Source of the DNA: G963662905 sp963676725
GTDB taxonomy: Bacteria > Bacteroidota > Bacteroidia > Bacteroidales > WRLA01
Direction of reading: 5' to 3'
Assembly: GCA_963676725.1 (NCBI GenBank)
Contig: OY781463.1
Span: forward strand, 3,534,001 to 3,598,000
DNA: 64,000 nt
Part shown: in pieces, positions 25,463 to 34,409 of the stretch
Layout of the letters: each line of letters starts with the position of its first letter
Numbering within the stretch: the stretch's first letter is position 1
Position numbers and translations under genes: made by a program
Notes under the pieces: model-generated
Databases searched by the model: none
What the model saw: only the letters and a program-made list of their open reading frames with translations
Told to the model about the DNA's origin: nothing

Positions 25463-26446
25463 ATGAAAAAGATCCTATTAAAAGGTTTTAAGGTAATAGT
25501 ATTGAGCGGCATTATCATGTCAGCATCCTTATGGAGTTCTGCTGTTGCTCAAACTGATATTTTGAACAATATAACAACAGAATTGAATAATCAGGCTGAA
25601 AATGATCTAGGCGTGCATAATAACCCCTTCTACAATAATCCGGGGGGAGTTCCAAATGACAATATCGCTGTTAAAAATCATACACAAAATAAAACAAGCG
25701 AATTGATTCCGCCTTTAGTTCGGGAAAGCGATATAACATGGTCAAAAAGGGTATGGCGCGCCATTGATCTGAATCAAAGGCTAAACCTCCCTCTAAAAGA
25801 GCCCGTTCAGCCAATACGTGGAAGGATGAGCCTCTATGAAGTGCTGGTTCGTTCGATTATTACACCGGATCCTGAGCACCCAAACAAGCGTCTCGCTGCA
25901 TTTGATTGGCCAACAGAAGCTCTAGATTTTACTTTTAAAACCCAAATAGAAACCACTGATCAATTACGTAAAATCCTTACGAAGAGATGGTCTTCAACTA
26001 ATGCTGCAGGGGTTACGATACAAGATTCATCTTGGTATGTATCTTCTGATATTGTGCAATATAATATTATGGAAGAATGGTTTTTCGACAAAAAACGGTC
26101 ACAACTCGATGTGCGAATTATTGCTCTAGCTCCACTGGCTGCTCCTCCGGGACCTAATGCACAACCAAACAGAAATGTCCCACCAACACCACTCTTTATC
26201 GTCTATTTCCCTCAAGCCCGTTGGTTCTTAAACAGATATGAAGTGTTTAATGCAAATAATAATTCTGAATATAGAACCTTTTATCAAATCTTCCTGATGC
26301 GCCGCTTTAGTAGTTATATCTATAAAGAAGAAAATGTATATGACCGTAGGATCAGCCAATATGCACTTGGCATTGATGCCCTTCTCGAAGCAGAACGCAT
26401 TGAAAATGAAATTCAGGAATTTGAATTCGACCTCTGGGAAGAATAA
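25463..26446 (+). CDS. gldN: Type IX secretion/gliding ring protein GldN
   Basis: GldN (PorN) pairs with GldK in the periplasmic ring of the type IX secretion system. The 327-residue protein has a signal peptide (MKKILLKGFKVIVLSGIIMS, cleavage near AVAQ) and the conserved core SDITWSKRVWRAIDLNQRLN, PVQPIRGRMSLYEVL, VQYNIMEEWFFDKKRSQLDV and IIALAP. It has no lipobox, as expected for this subunit. It is the last gene of the cluster, followed by a strong terminator. Confidence 0.96.
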   Translation: MKKILLKGFKVIVLSGIIMSASLWSSAVAQTDILNNITTELNNQAENDLGVHNNPFYNNPGGVPNDNIAVKNHTQNKTSELIPPLVRESDITWSKRVWRAIDLNQRLNLPLKEPVQPIRGRMSLYEVLVRSIITPDPEHPNKRLAAFDWPTEALDFTFKTQIETTDQLRKILTKRWSSTNAAGVTIQDSSWYVSSDIVQYNIMEEWFFDKKRSQLDVRIIALAPLAAPPGPNAQPNRNVPPTPLFIVYFPQARWFLNRYEVFNANNNSEYRTFYQIFLMRRFSSYIYKEENVYDRRISQYALGIDALLEAERIENEIQEFEFDLWEE

Positions 26447-26483
26447 GATTATTGCAGCACAATATTATTCGTTAATAAATAGC

Positions 26484-26515
26484 AAGCCATCCTGAAATTC
26501 AGGATGGCTTTTTTG
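26484..26515 (+). terminator. Terminator after gldN
   Basis: An 11-bp stem (AAGCCATCCTG / CAGGATGGCTT) with a short loop followed by TTTTTTG. It ends the gld cluster and lies directly before the recG promoter. Confidence 0.85.
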
Positions 26516-26516
26516 T

Positions 26517-26524
26517 TAATTTTG
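26517..26524 (+). promoter_or_regulatory. Predicted recG promoter, nearly leaderless
   Basis: TAATTTTG matches TAnnTTTG exactly; only 8 bp separate it from the recG ATG at 26533, so the transcript would have almost no 5' leader. Confidence 0.5.
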
Positions 26525-26532
26525 TAAAACCA

Positions 26533-28632
26533 ATGGATCAACTGGATACGGCAATAGAATATTTAAAAGGCGTTGGGCCTGTGCGCGGAGACCTTCTTAG
26601 AAAAGAAGTCGGCATTACTTGTTTTGCAGATTTATTGACCTATTTCCCTTTTCGATATGTAGACCGCACATCTTTTAATACCATTTCTCAAATTACTGCG
26701 GATATGCCTTTCGTGCAGCTGAAAGGCAAAATACTCAATATGGAAAGCCATGGAAAACACCGAACAACGAGATTAAGTGCAGTCCTGAATGATGGAACGG
26801 GAACTATAGCTCTGGTTTGGTTCCAAGGCATTCGATGGGTAAAAGACAAATTGGATCCCGACCAGCAGTATGTTGTCTTTGGTAAACCGAGTGTTTTCAA
26901 CGGAAAAATCAATATTGCACACCCTGAAGTGGAGCTGCTGAGTACTTTCATGAATGAAATGCCCTCCGGTTTGCAGCCGGTATACAGCTCTACCGAAAAA
27001 TTGAAGACCAGGGGTTTGGACAGCAGAGGAATCAGCAAACTAAGCCGCAGCCTTTTCATAAACATCCAAACACCTTTCCCCGAGAACATGCCTGTGGACT
27101 TGCTTAAAACACTGCGTTTGCCGGATCGGAATACAGCCCTGAGAAATGTGCACTTCCCTGCAAATCAGCAAATACTCAATAGCTCAAGGGCTCGTCTAAA
27201 ATTTGAAGAACTCTTTTTTATTCAGTTGCGTTTGCTTCGAACAAAAGTGCTGAAATCAAAAAAAATACGGGGTTATGTCTTTAGGCATATTGGCGCATTC
27301 TTTAATGATTTCTATCAAAAAAACCTTCCCTTTGAGCTAACAAATGCTCAAAAAAAAGTAATTAAGGAAATAAGAAAAGATATGGGCAGCGGCGTTCAGA
27401 TGAACAGGCTCCTGCAGGGCGATGTGGGAAGCGGCAAGACTTTGGTTGCGCTGATGTCAGCACTGATCGCTTTAGACAATGGGTTTCAAACAGCCATTAT
27501 GGCGCCAACAGAAATCTTGGCAAATCAGCATTTTGAAACCCTGAAAGAGCTTACCGAAAATCTGAATATCAAAATCGAACTGCTTACCGGTTCAACAAAA
27601 AAATCCCGCCGAAAAGAAATCCACCAAGGACTTATGAGCAATGAGGTGCATATTATTACCGGCACACACGCCCTGATTGAAGAAAGTGTTCAGTTTCAAA
27701 ATCTTGGACTAGTGGTTATTGATGAACAGCACCGCTTTGGCGTAGCTCAACGTGCGAGGATGTGGACAAAAAACAATCTGCCACCTCATATTCTGGTCAT
27801 GACAGCGACCCCTATCCCACGAACCCTGTCGATGACATTATATGGCGATTTGGATGTTTCCGTAATTGATGAATTACCTCCGGGACGAAAAGCGATTGTA
27901 ACAAGGCATTTTTTTGATTCAGGTCGTGGACGCGTCTTTGCATTTATCAAAGAGCAGATTTCAAAAGGACGACAGGTTTATGTGGTTTATCCTTTGATTG
28001 AAGAATCGCAAAAACTTGATTTAAAAGACCTTATGGATGGTTATGATAGCATTACCCGTTCATTCCCCCTACCCGACTACGCTGTGAGTATTGTGCATGG
28101 TAAAATGAAAGCTGCCGATAAAGAGTATGAAATGCAACGTTTTGTGAAAGGGGAGACACAAATTATGGTAAGCACAACGGTCATTGAGGTTGGGGTAAAT
28201 GTACCCAATGCCAGCATTATGATCATTGAAAATGCCGAACGCTTCGGACTGTCACAGTTGCATCAGCTCAGAGGGCGGGTCGGACGCGGTGCTGAGCAGT
28301 CCTATTGTATCCTGATGACAGGGAATAAACTCACAAATGAAGGCAAAACACGCATTCAAACAATGGTAGAAACCAATGACGGCTTCAAAATTTCGGAAGC
28401 TGACCTGAAGTTACGCGGCCCAGGAGACATGATGGGCACGCGCCAAAGCGGGATATTGGAAATGAAAATTGCTGACCTTTTATATGACGAAGTTTTGCTT
28501 CGAAGGGCACGGGATGAAGCACGAGCAATTCTGGAAGATGACCCGGAACTATCGAAAAATGAACATATTGGATTAAAACAGCATCTCTTGAAAATTGAAA
28601 AAAAAGAAGGAAACTGGGGCTTAATTAGTTAA
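26533..28632 (+). CDS. recG: ATP-dependent DNA helicase RecG
   Basis: RecG is a superfamily 2 helicase/translocase that regresses stalled replication forks and branch-migrates Holliday junctions. The 699-residue protein shows an N-terminal helix-hairpin start (IEYLKGVGPVRGDLLRKEVG), a wedge OB-fold domain (about residues 55-150), Walker A LLQGDVGSGKTLVAL (about 294-308), the DEQH box VVIDEQHRFGVAQR (about 396-409), TATPIPRTL, and the helicase C-terminal motifs STTVIEVGVNVPNA and HQLRGRVGRG, followed by LRGPGDMMGTRQSG. The length is typical. It is a single-gene unit between terminators or gaps. Confidence 0.98.
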   Translation: MDQLDTAIEYLKGVGPVRGDLLRKEVGITCFADLLTYFPFRYVDRTSFNTISQITADMPFVQLKGKILNMESHGKHRTTRLSAVLNDGTGTIALVWFQGIRWVKDKLDPDQQYVVFGKPSVFNGKINIAHPEVELLSTFMNEMPSGLQPVYSSTEKLKTRGLDSRGISKLSRSLFINIQTPFPENMPVDLLKTLRLPDRNTALRNVHFPANQQILNSSRARLKFEELFFIQLRLLRTKVLKSKKIRGYVFRHIGAFFNDFYQKNLPFELTNAQKKVIKEIRKDMGSGVQMNRLLQGDVGSGKTLVALMSALIALDNGFQTAIMAPTEILANQHFETLKELTENLNIKIELLTGSTKKSRRKEIHQGLMSNEVHIITGTHALIEESVQFQNLGLVVIDEQHRFGVAQRARMWTKNNLPPHILVMTATPIPRTLSMTLYGDLDVSVIDELPPGRKAIVTRHFFDSGRGRVFAFIKEQISKGRQVYVVYPLIEESQKLDLKDLMDGYDSITRSFPLPDYAVSIVHGKMKAADKEYEMQRFVKGETQIMVSTTVIEVGVNVPNASIMIIENAERFGLSQLHQLRGRVGRGAEQSYCILMTGNKLTNEGKTRIQTMVETNDGFKISEADLKLRGPGDMMGTRQSGILEMKIADLLYDEVLLRRARDEARAILEDDPELSKNEHIGLKQHLLKIEKKEGNWGLIS

Positions 28633-28676
28633 GAATAGATCCAAAAGGCTCCATCACAGCATTCATTTAAAAATTG

Positions 28677-28684
28677 TACTTTTG
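28677..28684 (+). promoter_or_regulatory. Predicted pheT promoter
   Basis: TACTTTTG, an exact TAnnTTTG match, 25 bp before the pheT ATG at 28710. Confidence 0.5.
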
Positions 28685-28709
28685 CCATTCTAAAAAATCA
28701 GGCTGAATC

Positions 28710-31175
28710 ATGAAAATTTCTTATAACTGGCTGAAAAAATATATCGACCTTCCCTTAAGTGTTGATGAAATTTCTGTAATGCTTACAGACACAGGATTAG
28801 AGGTAGAATCTGTAGAAAAAGTGGAATCCGTAAAAGGTGGACTAGAGGGAATCCTTATCGGGGAAGTTACTTTTTGCACCCAACACCCAAATGCCGAAAA
28901 ACTCAGCATCACAAAAGTGAATGTGGGAAGAGATGAAGAATTAAGCATTGTTTGTGGTGCGCCAAACGTTGCCCTAGGACAAAAAGTTCCTGTAGCAACC
29001 ATTGGCACAAAGCTTTATAGCGGAGAAGATTCCTTCATTATTAAAAAATCAAAATTGCGTGGTGAGCTCTCGGAAGGAATGATCTGTGCTGAAGATGAAC
29101 TGGGACTTGGCGATTCACATGATGGAATCATGGTGCTTGATCAAGATGCCGAAATTGGCATGAAAGCCAAGGATTATTTTAATATTCAGGACGATTATGT
29201 GTTTGAAATAGGCCTGACACCAAATCGTACGGATGGTATGTCGCATATTGGTGTTGCGCGTGATCTTCTTGCAGCCTATAAGCATTTAAAAAAATCAACT
29301 GCAGAAGATTTAAACATCCCTTCTGTTGCGGGATTTGCTGTTGACAATCAGAATCTTGATATTAATGTTGAGGTAAAGGATACCGATGCTTGCCCTCGTT
29401 ATGCAGGAATCAGCATTTCTAATATTAAAGTTGGTGCTTCTCCGGAATGGATGCAGAACCTATTAAAAACAATTGGCGTACGACCAATCAACAGCATTGT
29501 GGATATAACCAATTTTGTACTTTGGGAAACTGGCCAACCTTTACATGCTTTTGATGCCGATGCTATTTCGGGAAAAACAGTAGTCGTTCAAAAATTAGCT
29601 GAAGGCACAAATTTCACAACGCTGGATGAAACGGAGCGCAAGCTTACACAGAATGATTTAATGATTTGCGACGGCCTAAACCCAATGTGTATTGGAGGCG
29701 TTTTTGGTGGGCTTGATAGCGGTGTCAGCGAGAAAACACAAAATATTTTTCTGGAAAGCGCATATTTTGATGCAGCCACGATTAGAAAAACTGCACGCCA
29801 CCACAATTTGCAAACAGATGCTTCATTCCGCTTTGAACGTGGCATTGATCCAAATAATGTTCTCTATGCCCTGAAACGTGCGGCAATGCTTATCAAAGAA
29901 ATTGCAGGAGGAGAAATTTCTTCAGAAATAAAGGATGTGCACACAAAACAATTTGATAAAGCACAAGTGCTCTTCAATATCAAAAGTTTTAATTCATTGG
30001 TTGGTAAAGAAATTCCTAAAGACGAAATTCTGAACATCCTTCAGTCCCTTGATTTTGAGATTCTTGAAAACGCAAACGAGGAAAGCTACTTATTGGCTGT
30101 ACCGACTTATCGTGTCGATGTGACACGTCCTGCTGATGTTACTGAAGAAATTCTTCGCATTTATGGGTATAACAATATCGAAATTGGCCATCAGGTAAAT
30201 AGCGCTATAACCCTAGCACAAAAGCCGGATAATGAAAAATTAAAATTGAATTTAAGTGTCAGTTTATCAGCACTTTCTTTCTATGAAATCATGAATAATT
30301 CATTAACAAAGGCTGCATTTTTCACAGAAAACAAATTGATTGAAGATGCGTTTTGCGTTAAAATATTCAACCCGCTCAGTACGGATCTTGATATACTCCG
30401 TCCAAACCTTATTGCCGGCGGTCTTGATACCATGCGCTACAACATCAACAGAAAAGCCACAAACCTGAAACTCTATGAATTTGGGAAAACATATACGATA
30501 AATCCTGAAAAGTTGGATGGAGTAAACCCATTAAAAAAGTATAATGAGGAACAACATCTTGCTTTATTTTTAAGTGGCAATAAAACAGATGAATCGTGGA
30601 ACAGTAAAGCAATAGCTTATAATTTCTTTGACCTGAAAGAGACAGTACATAAATTGCTTTATAAGCTCAATATAGATTTCAAAAAATTGAATATCAACAA
30701 ACTAGAACAGCCGCTTTTTAATGAAGGGTTCCAATATTCAGTAAATAATAAGGCTATTGTTGTTTTTGGTTCCATTCATCCAATGGTCCTAAAAAGCGCT
30801 GATATTGCACAAAGTGTTTATTATGCTGATTTTCAATGGGACAATATTCTTAAATTGCAAAAAATTGAGGATATGGCCTTTGAAACTATTTCAAAGCATC
30901 CCGAAGTACGTCGTGATTTATCGATGCTGATTCCTGCTCATGTCAGTTATGAAGATATTCAAAAGCTTGCCTTTAAAACAGAGCGCAATATCCTGAAAGA
31001 AGTCGGTCTTTTTGATATTTATGAAGATAATAAAATCGGGAAAGACAAAAAATCATACGCCATCAAATTCATATTATTGGATAAAAATAAGACCTTGACC
31101 GACAAGTTAATTGACAAAACAATGAAACGTTTTATTACAGCTTTTAGCAGGGAATTAGGCGCAGAATTGAGGTAG
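28710..31175 (+). CDS. pheT: Phenylalanyl-tRNA synthetase beta subunit
   Basis: PheT is the large subunit of the alpha2-beta2 enzyme that charges tRNA-Phe. The 821-residue length is normal. In order: MKISYNWLKKYIDLPLS start, a tRNA-binding OB fold (about residues 40-150, with HPNAEKLSITKVNVG and CGAPNV), the B3/B4 editing domain (CPRYAGISI to FGGLDSGVS), the B5 domain, the catalytic-like core with NNSLTKAAF and the C-terminal ferredoxin-like anticodon-binding domain (SKHPEVRRDLSMLIP to FITAFSRELGAELR). pheS is not in the window. It is transcribed alone and followed by a terminator. Confidence 0.98.
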   Translation: MKISYNWLKKYIDLPLSVDEISVMLTDTGLEVESVEKVESVKGGLEGILIGEVTFCTQHPNAEKLSITKVNVGRDEELSIVCGAPNVALGQKVPVATIGTKLYSGEDSFIIKKSKLRGELSEGMICAEDELGLGDSHDGIMVLDQDAEIGMKAKDYFNIQDDYVFEIGLTPNRTDGMSHIGVARDLLAAYKHLKKSTAEDLNIPSVAGFAVDNQNLDINVEVKDTDACPRYAGISISNIKVGASPEWMQNLLKTIGVRPINSIVDITNFVLWETGQPLHAFDADAISGKTVVVQKLAEGTNFTTLDETERKLTQNDLMICDGLNPMCIGGVFGGLDSGVSEKTQNIFLESAYFDAATIRKTARHHNLQTDASFRFERGIDPNNVLYALKRAAMLIKEIAGGEISSEIKDVHTKQFDKAQVLFNIKSFNSLVGKEIPKDEILNILQSLDFEILENANEESYLLAVPTYRVDVTRPADVTEEILRIYGYNNIEIGHQVNSAITLAQKPDNEKLKLNLSVSLSALSFYEIMNNSLTKAAFFTENKLIEDAFCVKIFNPLSTDLDILRPNLIAGGLDTMRYNINRKATNLKLYEFGKTYTINPEKLDGVNPLKKYNEEQHLALFLSGNKTDESWNSKAIAYNFFDLKETVHKLLYKLNIDFKKLNINKLEQPLFNEGFQYSVNNKAIVVFGSIHPMVLKSADIAQSVYYADFQWDNILKLQKIEDMAFETISKHPEVRRDLSMLIPAHVSYEDIQKLAFKTERNILKEVGLFDIYEDNKIGKDKKSYAIKFILLDKNKTLTDKLIDKTMKRFITAFSRELGAELR

Positions 31176-31196
31176 TAATTAATTATCGGAAGAAAT

Positions 31197-31230
31197 AAAA
31201 AAGCGTTCCAATTATGGAGCGCTTTTTTTT
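31197..31230 (+). terminator. Terminator after pheT
   Basis: A 12-bp stem with one G-T pair (AAAAGCGTTCCA / TGGAGCGCTTTT), 4-nt loop and a run of eight T. Confidence 0.85.
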
Positions 31231-31257
31231 GTAAAATACTTTTCTTCGATATATTTG
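31228..31257 (+). promoter_or_regulatory. Predicted promoter of the nucleotide-sugar dehydrogenase gene
   Basis: TTTG at 31228-31231 (within the terminator tail), an 18-bp spacer, and TATATTTG at 31250-31257, an exact TAnnTTTG match. Both elements and their spacing fit the Bacteroidota consensus. The leader to the ATG at 31319 is about 55 nt. Confidence 0.6.
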
Positions 31258-31318
31258 GCTTTTCTAAATAAATTTCCGAATTTTAAAGATTGAAATTCAA
31301 CCTTTAATAAAAAGTATT

Positions 31319-32953
31319 ATGATCGAAAAGCAATACTCAATTACACCAAGCGGAACAAAGTATCTGATTCCGGACACTTCAGAATATCCACAAGAAATCC
31401 AGCGCATCGACGGCCTCGTTAAAGAAGCACGTGACAAAGGACAGGAAATTGTTGTTGTTATGGGTGTTGGTTTTGTTGGCGCAGTAATGGCGGCCATCAT
31501 TGCCGATTCTGTGAATAAAGAAGGAATTCCATCGAAATTTGTTATTGGCTACCAAAGGCCTAGCAAACGCAGTTATTGGAAAATTCCGGTTCTAAACAGC
31601 GGGGTAAGCCCGGTAAAAGCTGAAGACCTCGAAGTAGATGTTCTGATTGGTCGTTGTGTGTCCGAAAAGAAAACACTCACTGCTACTTTCAATAGCGATT
31701 GCCTAAAATATGCTGATATTGTTGTCGTTGATGTACAATGCGATTTCACAAAAAAAGAATTGGGAAATATGGCCAGCGGCGAAGCAGATATGGCTGCTTT
31801 AGAAGCCAGTATGATTACAATAGGTCAAAAAATTCCGGCAAATGCTTTGGTCCTTATTGAAACAACCGTCGCTCCGGGCACAACAGAATTTGTTGCGTGG
31901 CCTATACTTAAGAAAGAATTCAGAAAGAGAGGCATTAATGAAACGCCCCTCTTATCGCATAGTTTTGAGCGTGTTATGCCCGGAAAAGAATATGTAAGTA
32001 GTATTCGCGACTTCTGGCGGGTTTGTTCAGGCTGCGAAGAAGTAGCCCGTGCCCGTGTAGAAAAATTCCTCCATGAAGTGCTCAATACCGAAAAATTTCC
32101 ACTTACGGTAATGGATCGCCCCATAGAATCGGAAACAACAAAAATTGTTGAAAATTCTTATCGTGCAACAATTCTTGCTTACCTAAACGAATGGAGTCTG
32201 TTTGCCGAACGCAATGGAGTCGACATCATTAAGGTGATCAATGCGATTAAGATGAGGCCAACTCATAGCAATATGATTTTTCCCGGACCCGGAATCGGCG
32301 GTTATTGTTTGCCAAAAGATGGCGGGCTCGGTTATTGGGCATATAAGCACATTATGGGTTTTGAGGATGGGGACAAATTATTTAAAATTACTCCTACTGC
32401 AATTGATATTAATGACACGCGCTCACTTCATGTTGCAGAGCTTACCCGTGATGCACTAAGGAATATGGGCAAATACATTGCCGGTTCGGATGTTCTGGTT
32501 TGCGGGGCTAGTTATCGTCAGGATGTCGGCGACACTAGATACAGTGGAAGCGAAATGCTGGTGCGCAAACTCGCTGAAATGGGAGCTTTCATTTCTGTGC
32601 ACGACCCCTATGTTGATAATTGGTGGGAATTTGAAGAGCAGGATGCTGATGACCATTCATGGAAACGATTTTTCCGCAATCAGGAGCACCTAAAAGACAC
32701 AATAGTCCTGAAAGATTTACCCAAATCCTTAAAAGGAATCGAAGCACTGATATTAGCAGTTCCACATACAGAATACCTGAACTTACAACCAAAAGACATT
32801 GTAGCATGGGCGGGAAATCCATTGGCAATTATTGATTGTTTTGGCATATTAAGCGATGATATTATTGCAGAATATTTCAAGTTGGGCTGCGAAGTAAAAG
32901 CACTCGGGCGCGGACATATTCAACGAATTAAAAGAAAAGCACTCAATATTTAG
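31319..32953 (+). CDS. UDP-glucose/UDP-hexose 6-dehydrogenase-family protein
   Basis: This 544-residue protein belongs to the UDP-glucose/GDP-mannose dehydrogenase family, which oxidises a nucleotide sugar to its uronic acid with two NAD+. A Rossmann fold opens with VVVMGVGFVGAVMAAIIAD (about residues 45-63); ETTVAPGTTE is at 181-190; ESETTKIVENSYRA carries K275; and GPGIGGYCLPKDGG holds the catalytic Cys 330. The C-terminal UDP-binding domain follows (VLVCGASYRQDVGDTRYSGS). It is about 100 residues longer than common members: there is an N-terminal extension of about 40 residues and an insert near 445-475. The product would feed surface polysaccharides; the exact sugar cannot be told. Monocistronic, between two terminators. 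Confidence 0.88.
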   Translation: MIEKQYSITPSGTKYLIPDTSEYPQEIQRIDGLVKEARDKGQEIVVVMGVGFVGAVMAAIIADSVNKEGIPSKFVIGYQRPSKRSYWKIPVLNSGVSPVKAEDLEVDVLIGRCVSEKKTLTATFNSDCLKYADIVVVDVQCDFTKKELGNMASGEADMAALEASMITIGQKIPANALVLIETTVAPGTTEFVAWPILKKEFRKRGINETPLLSHSFERVMPGKEYVSSIRDFWRVCSGCEEVARARVEKFLHEVLNTEKFPLTVMDRPIESETTKIVENSYRATILAYLNEWSLFAERNGVDIIKVINAIKMRPTHSNMIFPGPGIGGYCLPKDGGLGYWAYKHIMGFEDGDKLFKITPTAIDINDTRSLHVAELTRDALRNMGKYIAGSDVLVCGASYRQDVGDTRYSGSEMLVRKLAEMGAFISVHDPYVDNWWEFEEQDADDHSWKRFFRNQEHLKDTIVLKDLPKSLKGIEALILAVPHTEYLNLQPKDIVAWAGNPLAIIDCFGILSDDIIAEYFKLGCEVKALGRGHIQRIKRKALNI

Positions 32954-32969
32954 GATCGGGTCAACATAG

Positions 32970-33028
32970 AGCCAATAAATTTAATAAAATACTAATAACC
33001 AAGATTTTATTAAATTTATTGGCTTTTA
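32970..33028 (+). terminator. Long AT-rich hairpin terminator
   Basis: A perfect 21-bp inverted repeat (32970-32990 with 33004-33024) separated by 13 nt and followed by TTTTATTT. The base of the stem is AGCC/GGCT, the rest is AT-only. It closes the dehydrogenase gene. Confidence 0.7.
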
Positions 33029-33089
33029 TTTATCTGCCAAAATGACACCTTTTAACAAATTTTAATGTGCCACATATGCAAATTTCAAC

Positions 33090-33097
33090 TAATTTTG
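33090..33097 (+). promoter_or_regulatory. Predicted promoter of the sigma-54 activator gene
   Basis: TAATTTTG, an exact TAnnTTTG match, 18 bp before the ATG at 33116; no clear -33 element. Confidence 0.45.
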
Positions 33098-33115
33098 CAT
33101 CAAATACATTAACGT

Positions 33116-34354
33116 ATGGAAATACAGGCAATTAAACAAAGGTTCGGCATTATTGGCAACTCCCCTGCATTAAACAGAGCAATAGATATTGCACGACAAG
33201 TAGCACCAACAGATATTACGGTCTTAATAAGCGGCGAAAGCGGCGTTGGAAAAGAAGTTTTTCCAAAAATAATTCATCAGCTCAGCGCACGGAAACATGG
33301 TGCATTTATTGCTGTAAACTGTGGCGCAATACCAGAAGGAACAATTGATTCTGAATTATTTGGACACGAAAAAGGTTCTTTTACCGGAGCCCATGAAGCA
33401 CGAAAAGGATATTTTGAAGTAGTAAATGGCGGAACCATTTTTCTTGATGAAGTAGCGGAACTTCCCCTGTCTACTCAAGTGCGGCTTTTACGAATCCTCG
33501 AAAACGGGGAATTTATGAAGGTCGGCTCATCAAAAGTGATCAAAACAAATGTACGCGTAGTTGCTGCTACAAATGTGAACGTTCCGGAAGCCATACAGCA
33601 AGGGAAATTCCGTGAAGATCTTTATTACCGTCTAAATACAGTGCCAATTTATATTCCTCCACTTCGCGAACGAAAAGAAGATATCTATCTATTATTCAGG
33701 AAATTTGCTACAGATTTTGGCGACACATACAGAATGCCCGCCATTCAATTGGATTCTGAAGCACAGCACATCCTAAGCAGATATCGCTGGAATGGCAATA
33801 TCAGGCAATTGAAAAATATTACAGAACAAATTTCCATTATTGAACAAAACAGAACTGTAGATGCAGCAACATTGCGTAAATATCTACCCGAGAGCCTAAA
33901 GAGTGACCTGCCGGTGCTCTATAAAAAAGAATCCGAGAATAAAGGCATTAACGAACGCGATTTGCTCTATAAAGTCCTTTTTGATATGAAACAGGACATC
34001 ACTGATCTTAAAAAATTAGTGTCTGACATCATTAGCCATGAAGGCATAACACCTGAAATTCAAAAAAATAACGCACAAATTATTGAGCAAATCTCTCAGG
34101 ACATTATCAAAGAAACTTCAAATACTGATACTCCTCAGGTTTCTATTACAAAATATGAAGAAAGCCTTATTCCTGACGAACATTCTTATGATGAACCGGA
34201 GGTTATAGAGGAATCCCTTTCGCTGCAGAAAAAAGAGAAAGATATGATTCTGAGGGCACTAGACAAACACAATGGCAAACGAAAACACGCTGCAAAAGAC
34301 CTGGGAATTAGTGAAAGAACTTTATATAGAAAAATCAAAGAATATAATATTTAA
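33116..34354 (+). CDS. Sigma-54-dependent transcriptional activator without receiver domain
   Basis: This 412-residue AAA+ protein remodels sigma-54 RNA polymerase. The ATPase begins at residue 8 with no regulatory domain in front. Walker A is GESGVGKEVFP (about residues 40-50), the sigma-54-contact loop is GHEKGSFTGA (the usual GAFTGA has Ser instead of the first Ala), Walker B is GGTIFLDEVAEL and the sensor/arginine region is LYYRLNTVPIYIPPLRER. A linker of about 100 mostly charged residues leads to a Fis-type helix-turn-helix, HAAKDLGISERTLYRKIKEY. In many Bacteroidota a gene of this type directly precedes lptE; here it stands alone 23 kb away. How it is controlled is not evident. Its targets are unknown. 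Confidence 0.93.
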   Translation: MEIQAIKQRFGIIGNSPALNRAIDIARQVAPTDITVLISGESGVGKEVFPKIIHQLSARKHGAFIAVNCGAIPEGTIDSELFGHEKGSFTGAHEARKGYFEVVNGGTIFLDEVAELPLSTQVRLLRILENGEFMKVGSSKVIKTNVRVVAATNVNVPEAIQQGKFREDLYYRLNTVPIYIPPLRERKEDIYLLFRKFATDFGDTYRMPAIQLDSEAQHILSRYRWNGNIRQLKNITEQISIIEQNRTVDAATLRKYLPESLKSDLPVLYKKESENKGINERDLLYKVLFDMKQDITDLKKLVSDIISHEGITPEIQKNNAQIIEQISQDIIKETSNTDTPQVSITKYEESLIPDEHSYDEPEVIEESLSLQKKEKDMILRALDKHNGKRKHAAKDLGISERTLYRKIKEYNI

Positions 34355-34367
34355 TCAGGATTCCAAT

Positions 34368-34409
34368 AAAATGAAAAAGGACATTGCTTACAATGTCCTT
34401 TTTCATTTT
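34368..34409. terminator. Bidirectional terminator
   Basis: A perfect 19-bp inverted repeat (34368-34386 / 34391-34409) with a 4-nt loop, A-rich on one side and T-rich on the other. It lies between convergent genes and overlaps the last codon of the minus-strand glucosaminidase gene. Confidence 0.9.

Noticed and set aside
26688..27089. 133-codon minus-strand ORF inside recG
   Set aside because: Fully antisense to the wedge domain of recG, with no protein-like features.
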